Source: Durusdinium trenchii (taxonomy: Eukaryota > Sar > Dinophyceae > Suessiales > Symbiodiniaceae). From it: a stretch of 64,000 nt of DNA. Positions 1 to 11,553 of this stretch are shown here, piece after piece. The stretch is taken from positions 62,001 through 126,000 of the forward strand of contig CAXAMN010028972.1 of assembly GCA_963970005.1 (NCBI GenBank). The letters run 5' to 3'. The position numbers and the translations under genes are program-made. Positions within the stretch are counted from its first letter, which is position 1; every line of letters begins with the position of its first letter. The notes below the pieces were generated by a model. The model did not search any database, was not told where the DNA came from, and worked only from the letters and a program-made list of their open reading frames with translations.

Positions 1-2532
1 GAGGCCATCCGTGAACATGAAGCATATTGCTCAAACATGGACACATAGGCAGCCACTGAGGAACTGGGAGATCTCTGGTGCGCATTGAAAAGCATGCAAA
101 TGATCAAATGTTGTGCTGGGCAAACCGGATGTGGACTTTATATTTCTCAAGTCTCATGTGTCTAGATGTCTTGCTCAATTGAAATGACTGGTTTCCTGGC
201 ATTGTTGCTTGTTTCAATGTGAGGATTACCTGTTTTCCTCCCAAATGTGCCTCTTTCATGTTGGCCCAGTCAACCGTGTCTGCACTACCAACCACATGCA
301 ATTGCTCCGTCCTTAACCCTCAGTTTCCACAAAGGTGTCCTAGCCCTGAGGGATCCACCCTGAAAACATACCACTACCCTCCTGTTGATGTATTTGTTAC
401 AAAAGCCGGCCACCTGTCAATGTCCGTGTCAACATGTCTCGAGCGCTTCGCTCTTGGAGGCTGTCCAGGCTATATATTCACATGCATGATTCATGATGAA
501 TGTTTCCAAGTGTCCACTGTCCAGTGGCAGCCGAGATTCATTCCACATTTCGGAGACATGACACGGTGTCCACGCATGTCCACGCATCACGCATCACCGG
601 TTTTCCGAAAACCGTTTTCGCATCGGTTCTGGTTCAGGTGACCTGCACGACAGTCGCGCCTCGCAAAGGAAGCCGAGCACATGTGCCCAGCGCGAGACGT
701 AGGGGCCGTTCATGGGCGGCTCCAACAAGGAGGCCACGGCCTGGCGGGGTGTGTTTACTGAAGCTGAAAAAAGAGGTCGGTGTGTTTACTATTGTTTACC
801 CAATCCCTTGGGTGGACAAACCCCTCGGAGCATTGACAGACGCGCTTTTTAGGCGATGTCGGCAGAGTTCTTTTGGGCTATTCTCTACAGTGAACTCGAG
901 CCCCTGCAGCAGATTTTTGTTCCTTATCCCAGACCGAGGGGGTAAGAAAGGAACAAAGGAGGTGCTCAAATCCATGACCAATGTCCATACTTGATCCTTT
1001 CTGAGAGGCTCAGTGTGGTAGATCTTGCAATGGTGACAATCTTCCAATTCCTTAAAACCTGGCACATGAAAAAGCAAGTATATAGACCTAATTAATCTAT
1101 CCCAATCTGCTGGTATGGCTGTCCGTGGCTATCGGAGATTGGGAACGGGACCTCCAAACATGGACAGCTACCGATCACGGCATCCACGAGCAGCCACGAG
1201 CAGCCACCAGGCACGACCAGCCGCTCTCGAAGAATCCGTTCTTTTCTTGGTCGCAGTGACTGCAAAAGACCAACGAGGTCTTTGTTGCCTCATGCAACAA
1301 TAAGCACATAATAAGCACCAGCACAAGGGAATACAAGGGAAGCAAATCCACAACAGTTACCTACAATAACAACCATCACACCAGACCCACATTCTATCCT
1401 ATTTCCTCTCGATTCCTCCTCCGCTTCGCGATCGCAAAAAAACGGATTGTTGGCCTCAAGCAGTGCACAGGCTACCTGGCCACGTGGAAGTAGCTGGAGG
1501 CTGGAAGTGGGGCAAGGGATTAGCTAATCACTTGAAATGCACTGCCACCCTCTGAGCAGGTGTTGTGGATACTTTAGGTGGCTTTGCAGGGTCCAACTGC
1601 CTTCTCAAAAGGTGGCGGCGTATACTTCGAGAATGTTAATTGACCAACTCTGCCACCAGCTTCCCTTGACTTGGTGTTCTCAAGTGGCGGAGTTTGCAAT
1701 TGTTCTCAAGTAGGGACTACACTGATGACAATCCACCCCACGAGGGAGAAACCACAATTAAGGTTCACATGGCAAAAATGATTCCCCACAACCCAGGGTC
1801 GGCTGCATCAACACACTTTTATGTTAAGCAGCTTGATGAAACCAATGAAGCCGAACGAAAAAAGGAAAACTAAACAAAAACTCAAAGCACCACGACCACA
1901 TCCGAAAAGAAGTACAAACAGGGATTCTAGAAGTCAGGAATTGAAATAGCTTGTTTGTTTTTGCAGCCGAAAAAGGCCCGTCATGCATGCTATATGCACA
2001 CTACGTGAATACGTGGAGTGCTTGGGATGTGTTTTTGTGTTCTTTTTCGGAGAGGTGGCGTATGGGTCATGTGTCACCGCCCTCCTGGCCTGAATGAGTT
2101 CAAAAAGGGGTTCCAAGAACATGGAGACTGGCAGCCAGTACCAGCACCTCAAATGCACACAAGAGTGTCCAATGATCTGCATGGGGCCGGACCCGGCCCT
2201 TTTGGTCGGTTCATAACTCATGCGGAAATTCCATCGAAAACCTGTCCATCCACCGTTTAGGAATCGCTTGGATCACCCCAAAAAGGAACATCTTTTACAG
2301 CCCCGCAATGACTTGAACCGCTGAGATTCCCGGCTGCCACTGGTGGCAAGGATGCCATTGGGCGCTCGTATGCCGCCTCAAAACGCTTCGACATAGTCAA
2401 GCGACACGTCACACGGGTGGTCCAATGATGGAAGCACTGAAAAGGATGTGAGAGTGATGGTACCCTTTCCCAAACTCACTCCGAACATCTATCAATATCT
2501 ACAACAATGTATAGCAGATTGTCAAAAAAAAT
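1..2532. other. Intergenic, no gene seen
   Basis: Short overlapping open frames on both strands, none with a recognisable domain. A small hairpin at 598-614 has 7-bp arms CGGTTTT/AAAACCG. AGCAGCCACG is repeated near 1191. AGCATTGAC occurs near 829. Confidence 0.5.
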
Positions 2533-2549
2533 ATACTGTAATACAGTAT
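2533..2549. repeat. Short perfect palindrome
   Basis: ATACTGTA and TACAGTAT flank a single A. It lies just upstream of the 62-bp-spaced direct repeat. Confidence 0.75.
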
Positions 2550-2570
2550 TTCTTTATCCACATAGGTTAC

Positions 2571-2664
2571 TCTGACATCTTGACACGCACCCTGCTGCGG
2601 CAGAAACGCGCAAGAAGGAACATGCTTCATGTTCTGACATCTTGACACGCACCATGCTGCAGCC
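2571..2664. repeat. Direct repeat, period 62 bp, around a hairpin
   Basis: TCTGACATCTTGACACGCAC occurs at 2571 and again at 2633, and the match continues through about 32 bases. Between them is GAACATG/CATGTTC with a 3-base loop (2618-2634). Confidence 0.8.
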
Positions 2665-5340
2665 GAATTCCGGACCCAGCATCCTTGACTCTGAGACCTC
2701 GTGCCGGACCCAAGCCACTCCTGTCATGGTGCTCCAGTCGGGATCACGTCCTGGCACATCCAACGTTCGCACATCGTTTGGGAGGGAGCCATGGATCCTC
2801 CGGACCCTGCTCACATCTGCCCACGCTGGCTACAGCAGACCTGGCGACCTTTACCAGACCTCTTTGGAGGAGTTGTTCTTGGGGTCGTCGACCGGTGACG
2901 GACAGCGGAGCCTTCCGTCAAGTGCTGAAGATTTGGCGGAACTACGGACAGGAACTATGGAGTAGATGGCACCAATGTCTAAGTTTGGGTGATTTGTGAT
3001 ACTTCATGCACCCCCATCTGTCCAGGACATCTGGGGATCTGTGCCATCTCTGAAATGTACTGTATTTCTGAATGTGTATGCCCAAGCCTTCATTGCTTGC
3101 ACATTGCTTGGTTCTGCCCTTGCAATTTCAAGGGTTGCTTGGTCCAGTTTGGTCGCTAAACCAAAAGGTCCAACCAAATGGAACGAGGGGGTTGTGGAGT
3201 TTTGGCCCGTTGGTGCGTCGTCAATATGGACATCATCCATCACAACATATCATCGTCCTCCACGTCGTCAATCCTGGGGGAAGTGCCACGCATGTTGGGG
3301 GAGGATCAGCACTCGCAAATTGACAAGTGTTCAGGCGGTGTGAATGAGCGGACAAGTTTGCGTTGGTGATGCTTTCTGCAGGGGGAACTTGAGCCATGGT
3401 TTGTAGGGTAAGGTTTTGACCCACAGCCATGTGAAGTGCATCCCTACCGACCCATCCTTCTGAGTGAACCTCTGGCATCCCGAGTATAGGCGCCTGCACC
3501 CTCGCGCTCAGCACATTGCTGTGCTGCAGCTACGTTCGAGTCCGTGTTGGTGCCCTTTTGTAACCTTTTTTGTGGGTTTCCTGAGTCTCTGGCCAGGGTT
3601 AAACTATACTTCTCATGACTTCTCTCATGACTTCTCAACACCTCCAAGAGCATTGACTTGCACCACCTACCGGACATGTCAGCAGTGCTTTTGGAGTCAA
3701 TCACACCAATCATCGAATCTATAGCGATGGCGCCAGGGCGAAAAGAACTACCTGCTGACGGGTCATGTGTCTTGTGCCAAACAATTCCAGGGTCATCAGA
3801 TTCGACATACCCGATCTAAAGTCACTTGCCCCAAGTTGTCCTGGATCGTTGGGATAGATGTGATGCCACCTGAGACGAGCTCAGCTTGGCCAAAGAACTG
3901 GTTCTGAAGTAGGCGGGGCTTACGGAGCCCATCGAAACCTAGAGGGCTTCCAATGGCTTCCCACTTTGTCAAGTGTTCTCATTCGACTGGTGCCTGGGAA
4001 GACAGCTGTTCATTGTAAGAACCCCTATATAACTAAGCTGCTCTTCCCCCAAAGCAATCCGGCCAAAACGGCGGCCAAAACGGTTTAGGCAAATTGGAGG
4101 TCAGAGGCCGGCGATTTACGATATATGTAAGTCCATGGTTCTGATGAATGTAGACGCCATTTGTTTGAAGGAGTTGACATGTTGGAGAGGAGTGTGGAAT
4201 TTCCATCCGTGAGCAGGTGCCATATCGACATCCTGCACTCGCTGGATCAGCCACTTTGAAGAAGTCCATCTCACGTGGCCATTGTAGGACTCAAGTGTGA
4301 GGTGACATCACCCAGTGGGTCAACCCACCAGTTTCATCAGTTCTTTATATAGTAACACACCCATGTAACCGGTGCTTTAGCAAAACGGGGAGCTGGAAGC
4401 TTGAAAAGGCCGTGCAAAAAACGCGTGAAAGGGGCGCTTTTTAGAAAGGCCGAGGCTGTGAAGAACCGGAACCAGTTGAACGCCGTCCTTTGGACTTGGA
4501 CGGGTAAGTGCCTGACAGGATTCTAAAGGGAAAGGGTTTTCACTTTGGAACCTTCAAGAACAATAGACCTCTGTCCTAGTTGAACCGCGGTCCTGACAGG
4601 TCCAAGAATCCCTTCAAACAAACACATGCCACAAATTGCGAACGTGTAATGCATTTCTGGAGTGCAGCGGTAAATGATTGTTTTGCAAAAAGTATGTGTT
4701 CGGCTGAGGCAAATGATTCAAAGAATTCTGGATTCTCCCTCCCCCCATGTTCAAAAACTCAACCTTTCCGTGGGCGGCGCCCTCCTTTCAGCTCTTCATT
4801 TGAGGGTCCCAGCCAGTGTTTGCTCATTCCGTTGCCCTTGAGCTCGCGAGCGCCATAGTAGTACTCCATGGCCCGATGCGAAAGCAAGCTGTAGATCCAG
4901 AAGAGGCCTCCGACGTCCGCTGGCGCCACAGATCTCCCGGTCCGCGGGTCCAAATGTCTTCCCGGTCCACGAGTCCACGCTAGCTGGATGGACCCAGTGG
5001 AGCTTCCAAGCCAACCTTGAGGGCTTGGAAGTGGAACGACCTGCTGGACCCAACACATGCTGTCGATAAGAGGGCCGATCCAGTTCTTGGGCTTTATGGG
5101 TCAAACTGGTTCATGCCGCTGCGTTTCGATTACTTGCGAAGCTCAAGTTGCGGCTGTAGATTGACTCCATCTACGCCCCCTTCGTTCTCCAGTGGAAGCT
5201 AGTCCTACACGTACTGGGCATGTGTAGCTGGTTGGTTCCTATATGATCAAATGGGCTCGGAAGTTGTAACTGTATTTACTGGATAACTAGTATATCATAT
5301 ATAGTATTATCATGTATTATCCACCACGAGCAGCTGGTTC
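2665..5340. other. Intergenic, no gene seen
   Basis: Open frames at 2642-2999 overlap in all three plus frames and look non-coding. CATGACTTCTCT is doubled near 3617. AAGAGCATTGAC is at about 3648. GGCCAAAACGG is doubled near 4061. A 10-bp-stem hairpin lies at 5003-5031 (CTTCCAAGCC/GGCTTGGAAG). Confidence 0.5.
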
Positions 5341-5625
5341 AAATCATCGATGCAGGCCACAGAAACGATAATCCATTTCGGAATCCGAACATTTATTAAT
5401 TCACGGCCCACGCACACGCCAAATAAGCATCGAAATAATCTATTTCGGAATAAAACGACAATTCCCTTCGGAATAATAAAGGGTAACATTCATATAAAAA
5501 TATCAATTCAAAAGGAAGGGAATCTATATTTAAAAGTAAATTCCTAAAAAGATGAAGATTAAAACACATAATCAATTACTAAATTTAGAGGAATCCATAT
5601 TTGCTTTGCAAAATAAACTCAAAAT
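5341..5625. other. AT-rich stretch with TTCGGAAT repeats
   Basis: The sequence becomes A/T-rich. TTCGGAAT occurs three times within about 100 bases (near 5376, 5443, 5467). The plus-strand open frame here (65 codons) is low-complexity and not called as a gene. Confidence 0.5.
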
Positions 5626-5664
5626 AAAGGTGAGGGTCAGGGTCTCGCTGAGAACCTCGCCTTT
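5626..5664. repeat. Hairpin 1 of a pair (AAAGGTGAGG/CCTCGCCTTT)
   Basis: The outer arms AAAGGTGAGG and CCTCGCCTTT pair with one G:T position, enclosing a second stem GTCTC/GAGA. Its twin lies 94 bases downstream. Confidence 0.75.
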
Positions 5665-5719
5665 CCACCATTAAGCTTATCATGGACTCAATCCAAGAAT
5701 TTCACCGCTAAAAGGGCCC

Positions 5720-5752
5720 AAAGGTGAGGGTTTCAGTGAAACCCTCGCCTTT
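5720..5752. repeat. Hairpin 2 of a pair, 14-bp arms
   Basis: AAAGGTGAGGGTTT pairs with AAACCCTCGCCTTT around a 5-base loop, with a single G:T wobble. Outer arms match hairpin 1; the inner stem differs but is still complementary. A GAGT microsatellite follows at about 5755-5775. Confidence 0.8.
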
Positions 5753-5775
5753 GTGAGTGAGTGAGTGAGTGAGTG

Positions 5776-6690
5776 TTGATACCTGGACTTCAAAACTAAA
5801 TCGATTATCTAATTTGCACTTCCTGTACTGATGGGCATGAGGGGCGCCTACGGGTACGGCATTTTCTTGTTTGACTTTGTGTCAGACGTTGTGCTCATCC
5901 CCCAGTGCCTATGGCACGCAAGAAGAAACACATTCTCCACCACGCGAAGTACTCAGGCCTCTGTTAGTTGTTCTAAACCATAGCAGTAATAGCACCATCA
6001 AACATCTACCTAACCTCACTGGCGGTGGGTCTTTTCATGTCTTTTCACTAGTCCTCACTTGCGGGAAATTTCTGATCCTCTACAAAAAACACACAAACAT
6101 ACAAAAACAACACCTCTATTTGGGCATGACACCTTATCTACTGCATCTTCTATTGTCTACTTCGTGAGCAGTTGGTATTTGAGGCTAGCTGAGCTGTGAG
6201 TTCTATAAATTCTATAAGTTCACCTCCTAACTTCCAAATTTGACAAACACCAGGGCCCTGCTTATGGTACGAAAAAGTACTTAACGTATGAACTTCTAGT
6301 ACTTATGTTGAGGCTACTTAACCCTACTTTCTAGACAAATTCAGAATATTGTTACGGTTTATTTCTAGTTATTTCTGGCTAATTTTTTCTATTTATGTCC
6401 AGCAAAAGTTTACCTGTGTTTTAATCAGTTGTTAACTAATTTATGGGCATGTGCTATTCAGTTTAGCTAGAACATCAACAATTTTCACCATATTTTCTAT
6501 TTGTTTTCAACAAAATCCCAATTTTTTGTAGTTATTATACGTTCCATTTTGTTGACACCACCATTCGAAAATATGTTTGACGCGAAAATGTGTTTAATCT
6601 GTTTTTGTTAAACCGATTGTTTTCAGAAAAATGATCATGGGCTTAATCAACAATCAATTTTCAGGGTGACTTTCCTCAGGCCCGGATCAC
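5776..6690. other. AT-rich intergenic stretch
   Basis: No gene seen. T-rich segments with TTTCTAGTTATTTCTGGC near 6360 resemble 7645-7700 (TTTCTACTTATTTCTAGC), suggesting a diverged dispersed repeat on both sides of the two minisatellites. Confidence 0.45.
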
Positions 6691-6966
6691 CATGTATCTG
6701 ATATATCTTGATATATCGGCCTCATTTCTACTACCCCCCAGGAAGGCCTGATACATCCAGATTCATTTGGATACATCCTCCGGGGCCCTCTGGTCCATGT
6801 ATCTGGATGTATCGTCCTCCTTTCCGCCACCCCCCAGGAAGGCCCGATCTATCCAGATACATTTGGATACATCCGCGGGGCCCCTGGTCTCTGGTCACCG
6901 CTGGTCACCAATGAATCGGCCTCATTTCCTGCCACCCCCACCAAGGCCCAAATACATATTCATGCA
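6691..6966. repeat. Tandem repeat, about 105-bp unit, 2.5 copies
   Basis: Units begin CATGTATCTG at 6691 and 6796; a truncated third starts near 6910. Shared blocks are CCCCCCAGGAAGGC, TTTGGATACATCC and GGGGCCC. GATACATCC and GGATGTATC make internal dyads. Overlapping open frames here are artefacts of the repeat. Confidence 0.85.
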
Positions 6967-7307
6967 CTGAATTTGGAACAGCCAAATAATGACATATTTG
7001 AATAACTTCTATTTCCAGCAAGTACTGCTGCTTTGGTGGCTTTAATGATGGATGGACTCGGACATGTTTTCCCGTGTGTGCAAAAATATTGTTAGGACGA
7101 TGTCTCAGCTTGGCTCGATTGTATCTTTTTCAGCGCATATTCCAAAAAACACGCTTGCTTCAATCTCTTTTTTCGGTTTTCAGAAAACATATGTTTCTTA
7201 TAGCTGTTTCCTTTCAAATCGGTGATTCCCACTTACATACCTGTCAGGTGAGGGTTGTTGGGTTGTTAGGCTTTATGTCAGCTGGCGTCCTCCTCGTCCT
7301 CCGCGTT
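6967..7307. other. Spacer between minisatellites, no gene seen
   Basis: Nothing recognisable. A plus open frame starting at 7074 runs into the following minisatellite. Confidence 0.45.
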
Positions 7308-7560
7308 GTCCTCAACTGCGAGCCTCGGCCAATAGCGTTCCCCGCCGGACCTCAACTGCGAGGGTCGTGTGGCAGCCCCGCCGGACCGCAACCTGCGAGG
7401 GTCGCGTGGGTTCCCCGCCGGACCTCAACTGCAAGGGTCACGTGGCTGTCTTCCCCGCCGGACCTCAACCGCGAGGGCCGGGTGGCAGGGTTCCCCGCCG
7501 GACCTCAACGGCGAGCTTCGGCTGGTAGCGTTCCCCGCCGGACCTCAACCGCAACTCACG
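7308..7560. repeat. Minisatellite, 36-40 bp units
   Basis: CCCCGCCGGAC recurs at 7340, 7376, 7413, 7453, 7493 and 7533, giving periods 36, 37, 40, 40, 40, each followed by a version of CTCAACTGCGAGGGTCG. A leading partial unit starts near 7308. It keeps a 195-codon plus frame open (7074-7661), but the frame is Pro/Arg/Gly filler and the period is not always a multiple of three. Confidence 0.9.
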
Positions 7561-10340
7561 ACCATGGCAACATGCTCCTCACTATGGCATGGAAACAAAC
7601 CATCAAAATGTCATGGTGGGGATCACTTGAAGTAGATTATATAATTTCTACTTATTTCTAGCTATTTGTAGTCATTTTCGACTTATGTCTAGGATATTTT
7701 CTTATGATTTCTACTTATGTTAAAAGCTCCATAGGTTCCCTTGATGTACCTCAGCTAGTCACGTCTCAAGTACCAAGTCTACTTTCTTACCCCAAATCTT
7801 ATTTCTTTGACAGTTTAAACATATCTTCTGCATCTTCGAAACTTCCTCGCCTGACCCGGGAGGTCGCTCGCTGCTAAGCCTCCCGCCTGCTTGGATGTCG
7901 TGGCGGGTGCGGAAGTCCCCGTGCATGACCGCATGGAGGCCAGCATCCAAGTGGCGCCACCAGAACCAGCCTCGATGCGTTCAGTTCGCGCAGCCAGAAT
8001 TCATGCGATTTATTGAAACCAAATGTCAACGATTTGTGATATGTGCCAAATTATTACTGTATAGATCTCTTATATTAAATAAACTAAACGGGTAAACATA
8101 TGTTGAACTTTGCAGCCATGGCTTTCCACGATGTAATGGGGTGCGCAAATAGAAACGCCGTCTATGGTGGCAAAGTCGTGGGTCCCCAAACAAGCCCAGA
8201 CCTGACCCCGGTTGATGGTAAAGGACCATCTGTTGGTTGGCGGTTCCAAGCTAGAGGGTCAACTCGAACCATCAGGGTCGAGCGCTTCTTGGAGCCTGGA
8301 GTGTTTGGAGGCGACAGCCGACGCGTGTTTCACATGTCGAAACCCGAAGTGACGAGTCCGAAATCTGTCGAAACCCAATGACTTCATCACTCCAAGCTGA
8401 CGCTTATTTTGGGGAAGTCTCCTGGTGAGGATCCCGAGATACCCTAAGTCTCATTCCAGGAAGCTCAAGGCGATGTTGAGACGCCAGCAGCCAAGCACAT
8501 AGGAACAATAGCACCAGCTGAAGAAGAGGATCCTCAACTATGAAAGCAGGAAGCAAAAGCCAAAACTGTTGATCATACGATCATCCTGCAACTGCAAGCA
8601 GCCTAAATCAGTGTTCACCAGGGAGATTTCTGGAGTAAAACACCATCATCAAGAAATAGATGCTGCAGGTGGTTGATTTGGGTGTCCCAGCTCATCACAA
8701 AAGTTTGCAAGCATCCACCTTGCCGACCAGAAAAAGAAGCCGCCAATGGGACCAAACACCGTTTTCTGGTGTATCTTTTGTGTTGTTGATGTCATGTATT
8801 ATATTTTAATATTAAGTCAAAAGAATGTGGGGACGAGACCAAAATCGGTAATATAGGGCCTGTGTCTGCAACACAAAATCCATCTTTCAGCCTCTATGAA
8901 GCCTTTCAGAACCACCCATCCCCATGCAGCGGTTTCTCGGTGTTGAAGCCTCTACAAACATCAACCCGCGCACTGCGTGGCGCCGCGACCTTCACCTGCA
9001 GCCTTCTCCCCACCAAACCTCTTGATGCTGCAACAATGGTTGCAAAACATCCTAAGCATTATGACCATCATGTATGTTCGATACGGTTGCACTCTTCCAA
9101 CAGGTGGTGTTTGGGTCCTCTGTCTATGCTGTTCTTTTGACCCCCAGGAACACGACCCGTCACCTGTCAGCTCCAGGCAAAACATCAACCAAAACCGGTC
9201 CGTGGTACCCGTGTCTCCAGCTGAAGACTCTTGGGGTCTACCGCTTCATTCTTCGAAAGAGATACTGCGTTTAAGCAAAAAGACAGTCGTCCCCGTGTAA
9301 AGACTATACTTGACTATATTATACTACATTTGTCACCGAGAGTGCAATGGATTTCTGTTAAATAATGATTTTGGGGCGCCTTTTCTCCACTATACAACCT
9401 ATTTCAAATACTTTAGCAATGTGCAATACATTACAATACCCACCCAGGAAAAAGGTCTGCAAATGGACCGGGGAAGGTAAATTACATTTTCCAACCCTGC
9501 CCAAAAATGTAAATTACAAACACACTCAACCTCCAATAAGCAACATATTGTTCAAGATATTTCAAGACATGATGTGTTTGCATGCTTGCCCAGAACACTG
9601 TATGCAAATAAACTGCGGTCAATCAATAATACAATATTTTCAAGATCAGCCAACAAATCATTGCAGCACAGCGTCCCCATGAGCCGCCGTTTCATGGGTG
9701 TGCAAACTCTGCTGTACGCAGTTGCGTTTGTCGTTGTGATTGCTTCTGTTGCTGCTTCTGGATGATGTGGATCGAGCAATGCTTGCTTGTTTTTGTGCAG
9801 TGTCAGTTTATTCATGGCTCTTGTGTTGTAAAAATGGTGCCCGTATATCACTCGTACTCTATATATAAGTGCATTTGCACACTACGTCTCCGATCGGGGT
9901 CTGGATTTAAATACCCACAATTTAATGTGTATATATGTATATATATATATTCAGATTTGTCATCACGTGTCGGGCCTGAAATCCTAAAGACCAATTGCCT
10001 GAGGAACCTAGTCAATCCCCCGGTCACGCCAAGTTGCAGCATGAGCACCGCCACCACTTCCGCCTTGAAGTTCTGCGAGAGCAAGGGGACCTGAGCATCC
10101 TCAGTCGGCGGAAGTTGCAAACGGCGGATGTCGGCAACTTGTTGTTTTAGACCGCGACGCGAAGCCGAGCCTTTTTTCAGGCTCCTCAATATGGATGTGT
10201 TTTTGTCACATGGAATCTGGGACAAATGCGTGAACCATTGGATTAGCTTGCCGAGTCCGGCGTTTTGCCCCTCCCTTGCGGACTCTTTTGTGCATCCACA
10301 AAATGTCGGAAGCTCTTGACCAGTCTCCAGTGTGGTAACA
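7561..10340. other. Intergenic, no firm gene
   Basis: A/T-rich near 7640-7720, otherwise mixed. A TA microsatellite lies at about 9930-9950. One weak minus-strand exon candidate is listed separately (9958-10147). Confidence 0.45.
9958..10147 (-). other. Weak candidate exon
   Basis: On the minus strand this stretch reads as GC-rich-third-position codons, including NFKAEVVAVLMLQLGVTGG and then RFLRQL. The composition is more protein-like than its surroundings and AG acceptors lie just upstream on that strand. I recognise no family and see no neighbouring exons, so it may be a relic or chance. Confidence 0.2.
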
Positions 10341-10741
10341 TGTGGACACTAGGGGTTCTTACGGTAAGGGTTAAGGGTCGCGCGGTCGGGCCCGGCTATT
10401 TCGTTGCTATATTACATTACTCTCGAAATCTTCGAAGTGAATTTCGATTGCGCAAGCTCGCGAAATCTGCATGGTGGGGCGCATTGGGCGCTTGTCGCGA
10501 CAGCGCGCTCTCGCTGTAGTGCCGAAAGCATTTTCGGACATGGTGGTCACTTTTCGTGGCAGGTGCAAGGGAATCCTTGTGTTTTGGTGGTCCAACTCGA
10601 CTGTTCGCGACAGGTGCAAGGGCCCCGGATCGGAGTGAGTTAGAATTTAATTTGTGCAGGCGCAGCACTCTGGACATGGTGATCTTCGACGGTGCAGTGA
10701 ATCGCGACTTTTCTACATGTGGCTCGTTTTCAGAAACCGCA
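10341..10741. other. Degenerate repeats leading into the 42-bp minisatellite
   Basis: Diverged copies of GGCAGGTGCAAGGG and CGCGACAGGTGCAAGGG near 10559-10625 and GCAGGCGCAGCACT near 10657 appear to be decayed members of the array that follows. No gene. Confidence 0.55.
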
Positions 10742-10900
10742 GCAGGTGCGGTACTTTGTGGACCTTGAAGTGCACATTTCGTTGCAGGTGCAGTACTTTG
10801 TGGGCCTTGGTGTGCAGATGTGTCGTGGCAGGCGCAGTACTTTGTGATTGAGGCGCAAATTTCTTGGCAGGTGGAATATATAGTTTGTGGACCTTGAAAT
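10742..10900. repeat. Minisatellite, 39-44 bp units
   Basis: GCAGGTGCAGTACTTTGTGG-type units start at 10742, 10784, 10828 and 10867, each followed by CCTTG and a GTGCA/ATTTCGTTG segment. The last copy is decayed. Confidence 0.8.
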
Positions 10901-10947
10901 AGGGGTGTATTTTTTTACCGTAGTCGGGCCGGGAAGCTTGAATAGGT

Positions 10948-11020
10948 GGTATGATTCGAGGGTATGATTCGAGGGTATGATTCGGGGGTATGATTCGAGG
11001 GTATGATTCGCAGATGATTC
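10948..11020. repeat. 13-bp satellite GGTATGATTCGAG
   Basis: GGTATGATTCG starts at 10948, 10961, 10974, 10987 and 11000, an exact 13-base period, with a decayed tail to about 11020. Related degenerate clusters lie at 11222-11262 and 11489-11553. Confidence 0.9.
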
Positions 11021-11221
11021 GCAGCTTTGAAGTTATATTCTTGGATTAGCTGGACTTCCAGCAGTGGGCCCACTCTGCGCCGAGGCAGTAGGCAAGCAGC
11101 ATCTGTTGGATGCTGGGCAGACTAGGCAAATGCACTCTTCCACCAAAGACTCCAGTGGCCCTCTGCAGGCCCCACCAAAACAACCAGGATGTGGGATGGG
11201 TGGGAGACTGTGTGGAGGTGC

Positions 11222-11262
11222 GTGATTCGGGTATGAATCGGGCATGAATCGGGTGTGATTCG
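11222..11262. repeat. Degenerate cluster of the 13-bp repeat
   Basis: Variants GTGATTCGGGTATGAATCGG and GGCATGAATCGGGTGTGATT of the 13-mer at 10948. Confidence 0.6.
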
Positions 11263-11488
11263 CATGGCCATTAGATTCTGCAAAAGAAGGCGGTCCTTTG
11301 GCTCGTACCCCTGGGATGTGAGCCTTTGCTCTTCCCACAAGAAGACACAAACAATTTTGGCCAAATTGAGTGCCCATGGATCACACAATTGCAAGCGTCA
11401 TGCACCATTGGCTCATGGACATCTACAAGGCACAAAGACCAACCAAAAACTTCACCTTAACACCTGGTTCTTACGTGTAACGTTTTGA

Positions 11489-11553
11489 GGGGTATGATTC
11501 GGGGGTATGATGAGGGGGTATGATTCGAGGTATGATTCGAGGGTATGAATCGC
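11489..11553. repeat. Second cluster of GGTATGATTCG units
   Basis: Four to five GGTATGATTCG-type units with irregular 13-16 base spacing, ending GGGTATGAATCGC. Confidence 0.8.

Noticed and set aside
7074..7661. 195-codon plus-strand open frame
   Set aside because: Its second half is the 36-40 bp minisatellite translated, and the first half has no domain.
10350..10380. Telomere-like GGGTTAAGGG
   Set aside because: Only one and a half units; no TTTAGGG array.
10948..11553. CRISPR-like array
   Set aside because: Units are 13 bp with no unique spacers, and the genome is eukaryotic.
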